64,000 nt of DNA from Streptomyces platensis (GCF_008704855.1 NZ_CP023691.1:7998001-8062000), one strand, 5' to 3'; counted from the stretch's first letter, positions 34,402 through 44,317 are shown. Program-made: numbers and translations. The notes: generated by a model not told the origin, from the sequence alone.

Positions 34402-35049
34402 TCAGAAGCCGGGGCCGTCCGCGCGGTCGTCGACCGCGGCCAGCTGGCCCCAGAGCAGATCGGCCAGCTGCTTGACCAACTGCTCGCGTGAGCACGGGCG
34501 TTCGCGCAGCCACCAGTCACCGGCGTGCTGCATCATGCCGACGATGCCATGACCCCAGACCCGCGCGGTCAGCTCGCCGCCCGGCCCCAGGTCGAGCCGG
34601 TCGGTGATCACCTTGGCCAGCTCCTCGCCGAGCCGGCGCAGCAGGGGGGCGGAGTGCCGTCCGACGTCGAAGCCGGACTCGGAGGCGTTGTCCTCGTCCG
34701 ACGGGTGCATCAGGAAGCGGTACACCTGCGGCCGGGCCTCGATCGCGAGCAGGTAGGCGTCGAGGGTGGCCTCGACCCGGTCCCGTCGCAGGACGGGGGC
34801 GTCCAGTGCGGTCGCCAGATTGGCGAGCAGGGCATCCGTGTGCCGTACGGCGAGCGCGCGGTAGAGCCCGCCCTTGTCGCCGAAGTGCCGGTAGAGGATC
34901 GGTTTGGTGATACCTGCCTCGGCGGCGATGGCGTTCATCGAGGCGTCCGGGCCGTCGCGCAGCACAATGCGCTCGGCGGCTTCCAGCAGCTCCCGCCGTC
35001 GGCGCTCGGTCGCCGTCTGCCGGCGGCCGATGTGCTCGGTGCTTTCCAT
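34402..35049 (-). CDS. TetR-family regulator (fatty-acid type)
   Basis: A 215-residue TetR protein. The N-terminal helix-turn-helix covers residues 15-60 (ELLEAAERIVLRDGPDASMN, then GITKPILYRHFGDKGGLYRAL). The C-terminal ligand domain matches Streptomyces regulators placed next to acyl-CoA dehydrogenase genes. It is divergent from such a gene, with two palindromes between them, so it is probably an acyl-CoA-responsive repressor of that gene and of itself. ATG 35049 has GGGGAG upstream. Confidence 0.85.
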   Translation of the reverse strand: MESTEHIGRRQTATERRRRELLEAAERIVLRDGPDASMNAIAAEAGITKPILYRHFGDKGGLYRALAVRHTDALLANLATALDAPVLRRDRVEATLDAYLLAIEARPQVYRFLMHPSDEDNASESGFDVGRHSAPLLRRLGEELAKVITDRLDLGPGGELTARVWGHGIVGMMQHAGDWWLRERPCSREQLVKQLADLLWGQLAAVDDRADGPGF

Positions 35050-35132
35050 GGTCGTGCTCCCCACCCTTGTGAATCCGTGGCGCTGGCGCAACGTAACACC
35101 CGATCTCCACGGCGATTTCGTCCCCAGGGGAG

Positions 35133-35181
35133 TTGACAGCTTTTACTGGCGAGTAACACACTGCGGGTTACCGCTAGTAAC
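35133..35181. promoter_or_regulatory. Paired TetR operators over a -35 element
   Basis: TTACTGGCGAGTAA (35143-35156) and GTTACCGCTAGTAAC (35167-35181) are perfect-arm palindromes sharing the TTAC/GTAA core, centred about 24 bases apart. TTGACA (35133-35138) lies at the edge of the first. The arrangement suits repression of the acyl-CoA dehydrogenase gene, and possibly of tetR, by two dimers. Confidence 0.6.
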
Positions 35182-35210
35182 ACCGCAATACCGCAGCAGC
35201 TGGAGGGGAC

Positions 35211-36446
35211 ATGGCCGAGTTCACCATGGAGCTCAATGACGAGCAGAAGGAAGTCCGTGACTGGATTCACGGCTTCGCCGCGGACGTCATGCGCCCCGCC
35301 GCCGCCGAGTGGGACGAGCGCGAGGAGACCCCCTGGCCCGTGATCCAGGAGGCCGCCAAGATCGGTCTGTACTCCCTCGACTTCTACGCCCAGCAGTTCT
35401 TCGACCCCACGGGCCTCGGTATCCCCATGGCCATGGAGGAGCTGTTCTGGGGCGACGCCGGCATCGGCCTGTCGATCGTGGGCACCGGCCTGGCCGCCGT
35501 CGGCGTGCTCGCGAACGGCACGGAGGAGCAGATCGGCACCTGGATCCCGCAGATGTACGGCGATGTCGACGACGTCAAGGTCGCCGCCTTCTGCTCGTCG
35601 GAACCGGACGCCGGCTCGGACGTGGCCGCGATGCGGACCCGCGCGGTCTACGACGAGGCCAAGGACGAGTGGGTGCTCAACGGCACCAAGACCTGGGCCA
35701 CCAACGGCGGGATCGCCAACGTCCATGTCGTCGTCGCGGTCGTCGACCCGGAGGCCGGCTCCAAGGGCCATGCCTCCTTCATCGTCCCCCCGAACACCCC
35801 CGGCCTCTCCCAGGGACAGAAGTTCAAGAAGCACGGCATCCGCGCCTCGCACACCGCCGAGGTCGTCCTGGAGAACGTCCGGGTCCCCGGCCACTGCCTG
35901 CTCGGCGGCAAGGAGAAGCTCGACGAGCGCCTCGCCCGGGCCCGCGAGAACGCCAAGAAGGACGGTATGGAGGGGGGGAGGGTGAAGAACGCCGCAATGG
36001 CCACCTTCGAGGCGTCCCGGCCCGCCGTCGGCGCGATGGCGGTCGGCACCGCGCGGGCGGCCTACGAGGAGGCGCTGGAGTACGCCCGGACCCGCTCCCA
36101 GTTCGGCCGCCCCATCATCGACAACCAGGGCGTGGCCTTCCAGCTCGCCGATATGCGCACCCAGATCGACGCCGCCCGCCTGCTGGTCTGGCGCGCCTCC
36201 TGGATGGCCGTGACCGGCAAGCCGTTCACCTCCGCCGAGGGCTCGATGTCGAAGCTCTTCGCCAGCGAGGTCGCCAAGAAGGTCACCGCGCAGGCCGTAC
36301 AGATCCTCGGCGGCAACGGCTTCACCCGCGAATACCCGGTCGAGCGGATGCACCGTGACGCAGCTATCTACACCATTTTCGAAGGCACCAGCGAGATCCA
36401 GCGTTTGGTGATCGCACGGACGCTGTCCGGGATGCCGATTCGGTAG
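35211..36446 (+). CDS. Acyl-CoA dehydrogenase
   Basis: A 411-residue flavoenzyme with the full three-domain family layout. FAD contacts appear in CSSEPDAGSD and WATNGG, and the C-terminal FEGTSEIQRLVIARTL carries the Glu expected to be the catalytic base and the FAD-ring residues. It oxidises acyl-CoA to enoyl-CoA, passing electrons to ETF. Controlled by the divergent TetR gene. A strong terminator follows. Confidence 0.93.
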   Translation: MAEFTMELNDEQKEVRDWIHGFAADVMRPAAAEWDEREETPWPVIQEAAKIGLYSLDFYAQQFFDPTGLGIPMAMEELFWGDAGIGLSIVGTGLAAVGVLANGTEEQIGTWIPQMYGDVDDVKVAAFCSSEPDAGSDVAAMRTRAVYDEAKDEWVLNGTKTWATNGGIANVHVVVAVVDPEAGSKGHASFIVPPNTPGLSQGQKFKKHGIRASHTAEVVLENVRVPGHCLLGGKEKLDERLARARENAKKDGMEGGRVKNAAMATFEASRPAVGAMAVGTARAAYEEALEYARTRSQFGRPIIDNQGVAFQLADMRTQIDAARLLVWRASWMAVTGKPFTSAEGSMSKLFASEVAKKVTAQAVQILGGNGFTREYPVERMHRDAAIYTIFEGTSEIQRLVIARTLSGMPIR

Positions 36447-36472
36447 ATCGACTCGCAGGCAGGGAGGCAGAG

Positions 36473-36507
36473 GCGCCCCGCCCCTGCCTCGGCAGGCGGC
36501 GGGGCGC
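36473..36507 (+). terminator. Terminator after the acyl-CoA dehydrogenase gene
   Basis: GCGCCCCGCC (36473-36482) pairs with GGCGGGGCGC (36498-36507), and CCTGCC (36483-36488) with GGCAGG (36491-36496), giving a nearly unbroken 16-bp hairpin. It isolates the downstream Y RNA-Ro unit from the dehydrogenase transcript. Confidence 0.75.
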
Positions 36508-36657
36508 TGCGTCGTGCGGTGCGCGAAAATCCCATGAGCTCTGTCAGTGGGGCGGGTTACAGTCATGCACGTCAAGCACCTCCCAATGCGCAGGCCCACG
36601 GCTACTTCTTCCAAAAGTCCCGCCGCAGGCCGTCCTTGATCTCGGGAGGCGCGGCAT
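36508..36657. other. Upstream region of the Y RNA-Ro unit
   Basis: About 150 bases that must hold the promoter of the Y RNA. TTACAGT near 36554 is a possible -10 on the + strand. TGATCTCGGG at 36637-36646 is repeated exactly at 36786-36795 inside the 3' strand of the RNA. No coding frame. Confidence 0.3.
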
Positions 36658-36802
36658 CGGGGTGCCCGGTGCGCAGGCAGGGGATACTTCCACTGTTAAT
36701 GGGGTGGTCGCGGGTTCGAGTCCCGTCGCCGACTACGGGTCGGCGTAGCTCAGTTGGCAGAGCACCTTGTTTCCTCAGCCGACTCTGATCTCGGGCACCC
36801 CG
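36658..36802 (+). ncRNA. yrlA: Y RNA with permuted tRNA-like module (YrlA-type)
   Basis: The ends pair over 11 bp (CGGGGTGCCCG 36658-36668 with CGGGCACCCCG 36792-36802), the position of a Ro-binding stem. Inside, GGCAGGGGA (36676-36684) pairs with TCCTCAGCC (36772-36780) with one A-A mismatch, and AATGGGG (36698-36704) with CCTTGTT (36765-36771). Above this is a tRNA-like unit in permuted order: T arm (stem 36710-36714/36722-36726, loop TTCGAGT), acceptor 3' strand CGCCGAC (36727-36733), loop TACGG, acceptor 5' strand GTCGGCG (36739-36745), TA, D arm (GCTC/GAGC, loop AGTTGGCA with the conserved GG). Bacterial YrlA RNAs are known to mimic tRNA this way. The exact ends are inferred. Confidence 0.82.
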
Positions 36803-36813
36803 CTGCTGAGCTT

Positions 36814-36839
36814 CCCCTCCCTGTGAGGGGTCTTCCTTT
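36814..36839 (+). terminator. Hairpin between Y RNA and Ro gene, overlapping the RBS
   Basis: CCCCTC (36814-36819) pairs with GAGGGG (36825-36830) around CCTGT, followed by TCTTCCTTT. It resembles an intrinsic terminator that could make the Y RNA 3' end. GAGGGG is also the only good ribosome binding site for the TTG at 36838, so the hairpin may hide it. Confidence 0.5.
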
Positions 36840-38499
36840 GTCCCGCTTCAACACCCGTGGCGCTCCTCCCGCCGCCAGTTCGCCGGTGACCACCACCGGC
36901 GAGCGGACCCGCACCCACCAAGGCGGCTCCGGCTATCAGCGCGATCCCAAGTCGGAGCTGTTCCTGCTCGCGGTCGCCAACTTCGTCGGCACCGACACCT
37001 TCTACGAGACCGGCGGGCAGTGCGACGACCGCTACACCCAGCTCGTCCGGCAGCTCGCCGTCGAGGACCCGGTATGGACCGCGGGGATGCTCGGCTGGCT
37101 GCGCGGTCCCGGCAACATGCGCACCGCGGCGATCGTGGGCGCGGCCGAGTACGTCAAGGCCCGCCTCGAAGCAGGCCGCGGTTCCGGCGGCCCGGCCGGC
37201 GCATCCATGAGGGACGAAGGAGCGGGGTTCAACCGCAAGGCGATCGTCTCCGTCCTCCAGCGCGCTGACGAGCCGGGTGAGCTCCTCGCCTACTGGACAT
37301 CGCGTTACGGCCGCCGCATCCCCAAGCCCGTCAAGCGCGGCATCGAGGACGCCGTCGGCGCGCTGTACGACGAGAAGTCCCTGCTCAAGTACGACACCGT
37401 GGCGAAGGGCTTCCGCTTCGGTGACGTCATCGAACTCACCCACCCCGCTCCCCGGGCCGGGTGGCAGGGCGATCTGTTCGAGCACGCCATCGACCGTCGC
37501 CACCACCGCGACAAGCCGATCCCCGAGTCCCTGCAACTGCTGCGCACCCGGGCCGCGATCGGCGACTGGGCCGTCGAGAAGCGCCGTGCCCTGCTCGCCC
37601 GCGCGGACGCCGCCGCATTCCTCCAGCACGCCGGCATGACGTGGGAGGCGCTGGCCGGATGGCTCCAGGGGCCGATGGACGCCGCAGCGTGGGAGGCGGT
37701 CATCCCGTCCATGGGGTACATGGCGCTGCTGCGCAACCTGCGGAACTTCGACGAGGCCGGTGTCTCCGACGAGGTCGCCGAGACGGTGGCGCGGAAGCTC
37801 GCCGACCCGGATCAGGTCGCCCGCTCCCGCCAGTTGCCGATGCGCTTCTACTCGGCGTACCGGGCTGCGCCTTCGCTGCGCTGGGGTCACGTCCTGGAGA
37901 AGGCGCTGACGATATCGCTGGCGAACATCCCGCGGCTGCGCGGCCGGACGCTGGTGATGGTCGACACGTCCAGTTCGATGCAGGCGGGGTTCTCCCGCGA
38001 CGGCACACTCATGCGGTGGGACGCGGCGGCGCTGTTCGGGGTCGCGCTGGGGCAGCGGTGCGAGAGCGCGGACGTCTACTCGTTCTCGTCCGGCCGCCGG
38101 CACTGGGGTGATGCTCCCTGCGCGGCCACGAAGGTCTTCCCGCCGCAGCGTGCCGAGTCGCTGCTGCGCGCGGTCGGCCGCTGGAAGGACGGCGGCTGGT
38201 TCCTCGGCGGCGGCACCGACACGGCCGCCGCCCTCCGCGAGACCTTCCGCGGCCACGACCGGGTCGTCATCGTCACCGACGAGCAGGCAGGACACGACGC
38301 CCGTGAGGTCACCGAGTCCATACCTGCCACCGTGCCGATGTACACCTGGAATCTCGCCGGATACGAGGCCGGACACGCTCCGTCCGGCAGCCGGAACCGG
38401 CACACCTTCGGTGGCCTCACGGACCAGGCGTTCCGCATGATCCCGCTGCTGGAAGCCGGTCGGGACGCCCGGTGGCCGTGGGAGCGGCCTGCGAGCTGA
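36838..38499 (+). CDS. rsr: Ro60-like TROVE/vWA RNA-binding protein
   Basis: A 553-residue bacterial Ro orthologue. The TROVE domain (about residues 20-360) has the family opening FNTRGAPPAAS, YQRDPKSELFLLAVANFVG, cut here as two of its HEAT-repeat blocks, and LLRNLRNFDEAGV. The C-terminal vWA domain (about 370-550) has a MIDAS: DTSSSM near residue 376, GGGTDTAAAL and VIVTDEQ. Ro rings bind misfolded RNAs and Y RNA, and assist RNA decay or maturation with exoribonucleases. The TTG start at 36838 is seven bases after GAGGGG; no ATG or GTG closer to SRFNTRG fits. No rtcBA is adjacent. Confidence 0.9.
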   Translation: MSRFNTRGAPPAASSPVTTTGERTRTHQGGSGYQRDPKSELFLLAVANFVGTDTFYETGGQCDDRYTQLVRQLAVEDPVWTAGMLGWLRGPGNMRTAAIVGAAEYVKARLEAGRGSGGPAGASMRDEGAGFNRKAIVSVLQRADEPGELLAYWTSRYGRRIPKPVKRGIEDAVGALYDEKSLLKYDTVAKGFRFGDVIELTHPAPRAGWQGDLFEHAIDRRHHRDKPIPESLQLLRTRAAIGDWAVEKRRALLARADAAAFLQHAGMTWEALAGWLQGPMDAAAWEAVIPSMGYMALLRNLRNFDEAGVSDEVAETVARKLADPDQVARSRQLPMRFYSAYRAAPSLRWGHVLEKALTISLANIPRLRGRTLVMVDTSSSMQAGFSRDGTLMRWDAAALFGVALGQRCESADVYSFSSGRRHWGDAPCAATKVFPPQRAESLLRAVGRWKDGGWFLGGGTDTAAALRETFRGHDRVVIVTDEQAGHDAREVTESIPATVPMYTWNLAGYEAGHAPSGSRNRHTFGGLTDQAFRMIPLLEAGRDARWPWERPAS

Positions 38500-38546
38500 C
38501 GAGTTTGAGCGCGAGCGGCCCCCGGTGCGGGCCGCCGTCGCAGAAC

Positions 38547-38579
38547 GAGGGCCCCACCCGGCCGCCGGGTGGGGCCCTC
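38547..38579 (+). terminator. Terminator after the Ro gene
   Basis: A 15-bp perfect stem, GAGGGCCCCACCCGG (38547-38561) with its complement (38565-38579), around CCG, 48 bases past the stop. Confidence 0.8.
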
Positions 38580-38770
38580 CGCGTCTCCAGATCTGGCGCG
38601 AAGCCGCGCATCGGGCAAGGGCCCGGTGGGCGGCTTTCGTCGTGCTGGAGGTGTTTTGGCCGCAGGCGTGACCTGCGCCCGTCCGGCGGGGCGTCCGGCG
38701 CGAGGTGCCTCGTATCCCTTGACGACGGGAACGCCGCGCTCTACTTTCCTTCCATAAAGCAAAACATTAG

Positions 38771-38785
38771 TTCCACGATACGGAA
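38771..38785. promoter_or_regulatory. Candidate AllR-type operator upstream of gcl
   Basis: TTCCACGATACGGAA is an inverted repeat with TTCC/GGAA arms and partial inner symmetry, 60 bases before the gcl start. IclR-family AllR is known to repress glyoxylate carboligase genes in Streptomyces, and its sites are TTCC...GGAA-like; the assignment is by analogy. Confidence 0.4.
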
Positions 38786-38845
38786 TCAATTCTCTCCGCC
38801 GCTTCGCTGGAGCTTGCCCGTGACAGGTCGACGCAGGAGTACTCG

Positions 38846-40627
<1,782 letters not shown>

Positions 40628-40772
40628 GCCGGACCGGCACGGGACCCGATCCGGGCGGTGTGCCGGGCGCGGTGCGAACCCCCGCGCCCGGCGTCACCGC
40701 CCCACCCGTAAAGCCCCGGACGGCACCCTTCCGCCGCCGTCCTCCCCTTCCGTGATGTGAAAGAGGCACCGC

Positions 40773-41669
40773 ATGAGCAATCTTCCCAAGGTCGCGTGGA
40801 TCGGTCTGGGCATCATGGGCTCGCCCATGGCCGAGAACCTGATCAAGGCCGGTTACCCGGTGACCGGCTACACCCTGGAGGCCGACAAGCTGGAGCGGCT
40901 GGCCAAGAACGGCGGAAGCGTGGCCGGCTCGATCGCCGAGGCGGTCGCCGACGCCGACGTCATCATCACCATGGTCCCCGCCTCCCCCCAGGTCGAGGCC
41001 ATCGCCTACGGACCCGACGGCATCCTGGCCCACGCCCGGCGCGGGGCCCTGCTGATCGACATGTCCTCGATCACCCCGCAGACCTCCATCGACCTCGCCC
41101 ACGCCGCCGCCGACAAGGGCATCCGGGTCCTGGACGCCCCCGTCTCCGGCGGCGAAGCCGGCGCCATCGAAGCGGTCCTGTCCATCATGGCCGGCGGCGA
41201 CCAGGCCGACTTCGACGCCGCCCGCCCCCTCCTGGAAGCCCTCGGCAAGACCATCGTGCGCTGCGGCCCGCACGGCTCCGGGCAGACCGTCAAGGCCGCC
41301 AACCAGCTCATCGTCGCCGTCAACATCCAGGCCTGCGCCGAAGCCGTCGTCTTCCTGGAGAAGTCCGGCGTCGACCTGAGCGCCGCCCTCGACGTCCTGG
41401 GCGGCGGACTGGCCGGCTCCACCGTCCTGGCCCGCAAGAAGGACAACTTCACCACCCGCGACTTCCGCCCCGGCTTCCGCATCGACCTCCACCACAAGGA
41501 CATGGGCATCGTCACCGACGCCGCCCGCACGGTCGGCGCCGCCCTCCCCGTCGGCAGCGTCGTCGCCCAACTCGTCGCCTCCCTCCGCGCCCAGGGCGAC
41601 GGCGGCCTCGACCACTCCGCCCTCCTGCGCGGCGTCGAACGCCTCTCCGGACACACCACCGAAGGCTGA
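40773..41669 (+). CDS. glxR: 2-Hydroxy-3-oxopropionate (tartronate semialdehyde) reductase
   Basis: A 298-residue beta-hydroxyacid dehydrogenase. The NAD motif is WIGLGIMGSPMAENL at residues 9-23; the substrate loop is LDAPVSGGEAGA, and the catalytic Lys is in GQTVKAANQLIVA. It reduces tartronate semialdehyde to D-glycerate, the step after Gcl. It lies 145 bases after gcl in the same direction. Confidence 0.94.
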   Translation: MSNLPKVAWIGLGIMGSPMAENLIKAGYPVTGYTLEADKLERLAKNGGSVAGSIAEAVADADVIITMVPASPQVEAIAYGPDGILAHARRGALLIDMSSITPQTSIDLAHAAADKGIRVLDAPVSGGEAGAIEAVLSIMAGGDQADFDAARPLLEALGKTIVRCGPHGSGQTVKAANQLIVAVNIQACAEAVVFLEKSGVDLSAALDVLGGGLAGSTVLARKKDNFTTRDFRPGFRIDLHHKDMGIVTDAARTVGAALPVGSVVAQLVASLRAQGDGGLDHSALLRGVERLSGHTTEG

Positions 41670-42083
41670 GCGGGGCCGGGCGAGCGTCTCCGGGCGGGCG
41701 GGGCACGCCGTGCGCGGACAGGGGTGACGGTCATCACTCCGCCGTCTGGAACGCGCAGCTGTTGTTCACCGTTCAATTGGGTGTGGGTGCTGCGGCACCC
41801 CTCCCGAGCCGCCCCGGCCAGCATCCCCCCGTCTGGCCGGGGCTTCCTCTTGCCGAGGGCGACGTGGCCCGCGGGCCGCAGGGGGTGTCCGCTATGACCC
41901 GTCCGCATCCAGCGGATTGGCGGAGATCCGCGCGGCGATGCCACACGGCCACCCGCCTCGTCGAAGGGTGCCCCGTATCCGGCGAGAGCGGGCCGGTGAG
42001 GAGGCGTCCCGCGACCGCGGACGGCTGACGCGCACGGCGGCTGCCGAAATGCGCGAGCGCGAACCCCGGCGCAGGCTGGATGC
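41670..42083. other. Intergenic region after glxR
   Basis: 414 bases. Two hairpins follow one another: GGGTGCTGCGGCACCC at about 41785-41800, and the strong terminator at 41811-41843. A short GTG frame from 41724 crosses them but has no recognisable product. Nothing else was identified before the small gene at 42084. Confidence 0.35.
41811..41843 (+). terminator. Terminator downstream of glxR
   Basis: GCCCCGGCCAG (41811-41821) pairs with CTGGCCGGGGC (41833-41843), followed by TTCCTCTT. The stem is 11 bp with an 11-base loop. Confidence 0.7.
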
Positions 42084-42311
42084 ATGACCGAGCATCCGCC
42101 TGTCATCGTGCACCCGCCGACGCCCTCCGGTGGCCGACGGGTGACCGTGCGTGGGCAGATCGTCGGCCTGGCCCATGGCCGCGGCGATGTTGCCGAATTC
42201 CTCCGCCGCGCGGGTGTCACCGGTCCGGCCGGGAGCATCGCGCTGGACGACCCGCGCCTCGTCGAATGGCGCGGAGGCTCGCTGGACGACTGGCCGATGC
42301 CACCGGCCTGA
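42084..42311 (+). CDS. Conserved hypothetical protein (75 aa)
   Basis: A small acidic/aromatic protein (HPPTPSGGRRVTVRGQIVGL, DVAEFLRRAGV, DPRLVEWRGGSLDDWP). I recognise the pattern as a small protein common in Streptomyces genomes but know no function. There is no signal peptide or membrane segment. Confidence 0.6.
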   Translation: MTEHPPVIVHPPTPSGGRRVTVRGQIVGLAHGRGDVAEFLRRAGVTGPAGSIALDDPRLVEWRGGSLDDWPMPPA

Positions 42312-42451
42312 AGGCCCGCTCGCCGGACTCGTCTCGCTCCTCGTCTCCGTCCCCGTCACTCGGTGCCGCACGGCAGGCCGATACGCTGACGACCGGCGAT
42401 CGGAAGGTCGTCGTGGCTGGTCAGCAACGGCAGGAGAGCGGGGGCAGGGTA

Positions 42452-42622
42452 ATGAGCGACGACAGCGGGTGCGACGACGACGGTTCCGACAGCGGGTCCG
42501 CGACGCGCGGTGGTGGCGGGTCGGGGAGCTTTCCGGACCTGAGTGTCCTGCGGAGGGCGATGCGCTGGGAGACGTTCGCGCTGTTGGCGGTCTTGTTGAT
42601 CCTCGTGACGCTGGCCTCGTAG
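42452..42622 (+). CDS. Possible small tail-anchored membrane protein (56 aa)
   Basis: ATG 42452 opens a 56-residue frame with an acidic Ser/Gly-rich front (MSDDSGCDDDGSDSG) and a single C-terminal membrane helix (WETFALLAVLLILVTLAS). The ribosome site (AGGGT) is weak. No family known. Confidence 0.4.
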   Translation: MSDDSGCDDDGSDSGSATRGGGGSGSFPDLSVLRRAMRWETFALLAVLLILVTLAS

Positions 42623-42796
42623 CACGAGCGGGACGCGGCGGGATTCCTGAACTCCGGTTGATCTCTTGGGAGTCGAGTCGTTGCCTGCTGTCCCGTCGGA
42701 GTGTCCAGGGCGCGCCGCGCAGCGCCACACCCCCCGAACGCCCCGTCCGATTTCCGCCAGCGCCGCCGTCTGACCTGCTGCACAGTGGACCCTGTG

Positions 42797-44317
42797 ATGA
42801 ACGAGGACAGCAGGTACGAGGCGGTGCGCAGCAGGGACGCCCGATTCGACGGCGCCTTCTTCTTCGCGGTGTCCACGACCGGGATCTACTGCCGGCCGAG
42901 CTGTCCCGCCACCACGCCCCGGCGCCGGAATGTCGCCTTCTTCCCGACCGCCGCGGCCGCCCAGGGCTCCGGATTCCGCGCCTGCCGGCGCTGCCGCCCG
43001 GATGCGGTGCCCGGCTCGGCGGAGTGGAACGCCCGCGCCGATGTCGTCGGACGGGCGATGCGGCTGATCAGCGAGGGTGTGGTCGACCGGGAAGGAGTCG
43101 CCGGGCTGGCGGCCCGGCTCGGCTACAGCGCCCGGCAGGTCCAGCGGCAGCTGAACGCCGAGCTGGGCGCCGGACCGGTGGCCCTGGCGCGGGCACAGCG
43201 CGCCCACACCGCCCGGGTTCTGCTCCAGACCACCGCACTCCAGGCGGCCGAGATCGCCTTCGCGGCGGGCTTCGCCAGCGTGCGGCAGTTCAACGACACC
43301 ATCAAGGAGATCTACGCGCTCACCCCGAGCGAGCTGCGTGCCGCCCGCCCCGGTAAGGGAACCCGCTTCGGCCCGGTGGCACCGCCCAGCACGCCCGGGG
43401 TGCTGCCGCTGCGGCTCGCCTTCCGCGGGCCGTATGCGGCGCGGCAGCTCTTCGACCACCTCCAGCGGCGCGCGGTCACCGGTATCGAGGAGGTCAGCGG
43501 CGAGCCCGGAGCCCGTACCTACCGGCGGACCCTGCGGCTGCCGCACGGCGCCGGCATCGCCGAGGTCGACGAGGCGGCCGGCGACGGCTGGCTGGACTGC
43601 CGGCTGCACCTGTCCGAGCTGCGGGACCTCACCACCGCGAGCCAGCGGGTGCGCCGCCTCTTCGATCTGGACGCCGACCCGTACGCGGTCGCCGAACGGC
43701 TGCGCGCGGATGACGTACTGGCGCGGCTGGTGGACCGGCACCCCGGTCTGCGCTCCCCGGGCGCTCCCGCCCCGGACGAGCTCGCCGTCCGTGCCGTACT
43801 CGGCCAGCAGGTCTCGGTCGCGGCCGGCCGCACACTGGGCGGCGCCCTGGTCGCCGCCTACGGAGAGTCGCTGCCCGAACCGGCCGGTGCGCTCACTCAC
43901 CTCTTCCCCCGCCCCGACGACCTGGCGCAGGCCGCCCTCACCGAACTCGGGATGCCCGAGTCCCGGCGCGCGACCCTGCGCACCCTGAGCACCGCCCTCG
44001 TCGACGGCACGGTCGTCCTGGATGCCGGAGCCGACCGGGACGAGACCGAACGCGCGCTTCTCGGGCTGCGCGGCATCGGCCCGTGGACCGCCGGATACAT
44101 CCGGATGCGCGCCCTCGGGGACCCCGATGTCCTGCTGACCGGCGATGTGGCCGTACTGGCCGGCATGCGCCGGGCCGGTGCACCCACGGCCGGTCTGCGG
44201 GAGCGGGCGAACGCCTGGCGCCCCTGGCGCTCGTACGCGATGCACCACTTCTGGAACGCGCCGGTCACGGAGCCGGCCGGCCCCCGCCCCACCACCACGG
44301 AAAGCACCGGACCATGA
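42797..44317 (+). CDS. AdaA-AlkA fusion: regulator and 3-methyladenine DNA glycosylase
   Basis: A 506-residue fusion. The N-terminal Ada zinc domain (residues 1-75) has FFAVSTTGIYCRPSCP with the methyl-accepting Cys and CRRCRPDA with further zinc ligands. An AraC-type helix-turn-helix domain (about 85-180: RLGYSARQVQRQLNAELG, FASVRQFNDTIKEIYALTPSE, quoted in part) follows. The C-terminal AlkA part has an N-domain and an HhH-GPD glycosylase with LLGLRGIGPWTAGYI and the catalytic Asp in LTGDVAV. It senses methyl-phosphotriesters and excises alkylated bases. The stop overlaps ogt by four bases. Streptomyces commonly have this fusion. Confidence 0.93.
   Translation: MNEDSRYEAVRSRDARFDGAFFFAVSTTGIYCRPSCPATTPRRRNVAFFPTAAAAQGSGFRACRRCRPDAVPGSAEWNARADVVGRAMRLISEGVVDREGVAGLAARLGYSARQVQRQLNAELGAGPVALARAQRAHTARVLLQTTALQAAEIAFAAGFASVRQFNDTIKEIYALTPSELRAARPGKGTRFGPVAPPSTPGVLPLRLAFRGPYAARQLFDHLQRRAVTGIEEVSGEPGARTYRRTLRLPHGAGIAEVDEAAGDGWLDCRLHLSELRDLTTASQRVRRLFDLDADPYAVAERLRADDVLARLVDRHPGLRSPGAPAPDELAVRAVLGQQVSVAAGRTLGGALVAAYGESLPEPAGALTHLFPRPDDLAQAALTELGMPESRRATLRTLSTALVDGTVVLDAGADRDETERALLGLRGIGPWTAGYIRMRALGDPDVLLTGDVAVLAGMRRAGAPTAGLRERANAWRPWRSYAMHHFWNAPVTEPAGPRPTTTESTGP

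Larger units (their letters stand above)
38500..38845. other. Intergenic region before gcl
   Basis: 346 bases. It contains the Ro-gene terminator near 38547, then about 150 bases without recognisable features, then an AT-rich promoter zone (CATAAAGCAAAACATTAG, about 38753-38770) with a candidate operator at 38771. Confidence 0.4.

Noticed and set aside
36704..36766. Ordinary tRNA gene
   Set aside because: T arm, acceptor and D arm are all present but in permuted order, with no anticodon loop between a D arm and T arm in normal sequence. Without an intron-processing context it fits a Y RNA module, not a functional tRNA.
41724..41900. Possible leader peptide (short GTG frame crossing two hairpins) after glxR
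   Set aside because: No biosynthetic gene follows that would be attenuated, codons show no run of one amino acid, and the hairpins are better explained as glxR termination.
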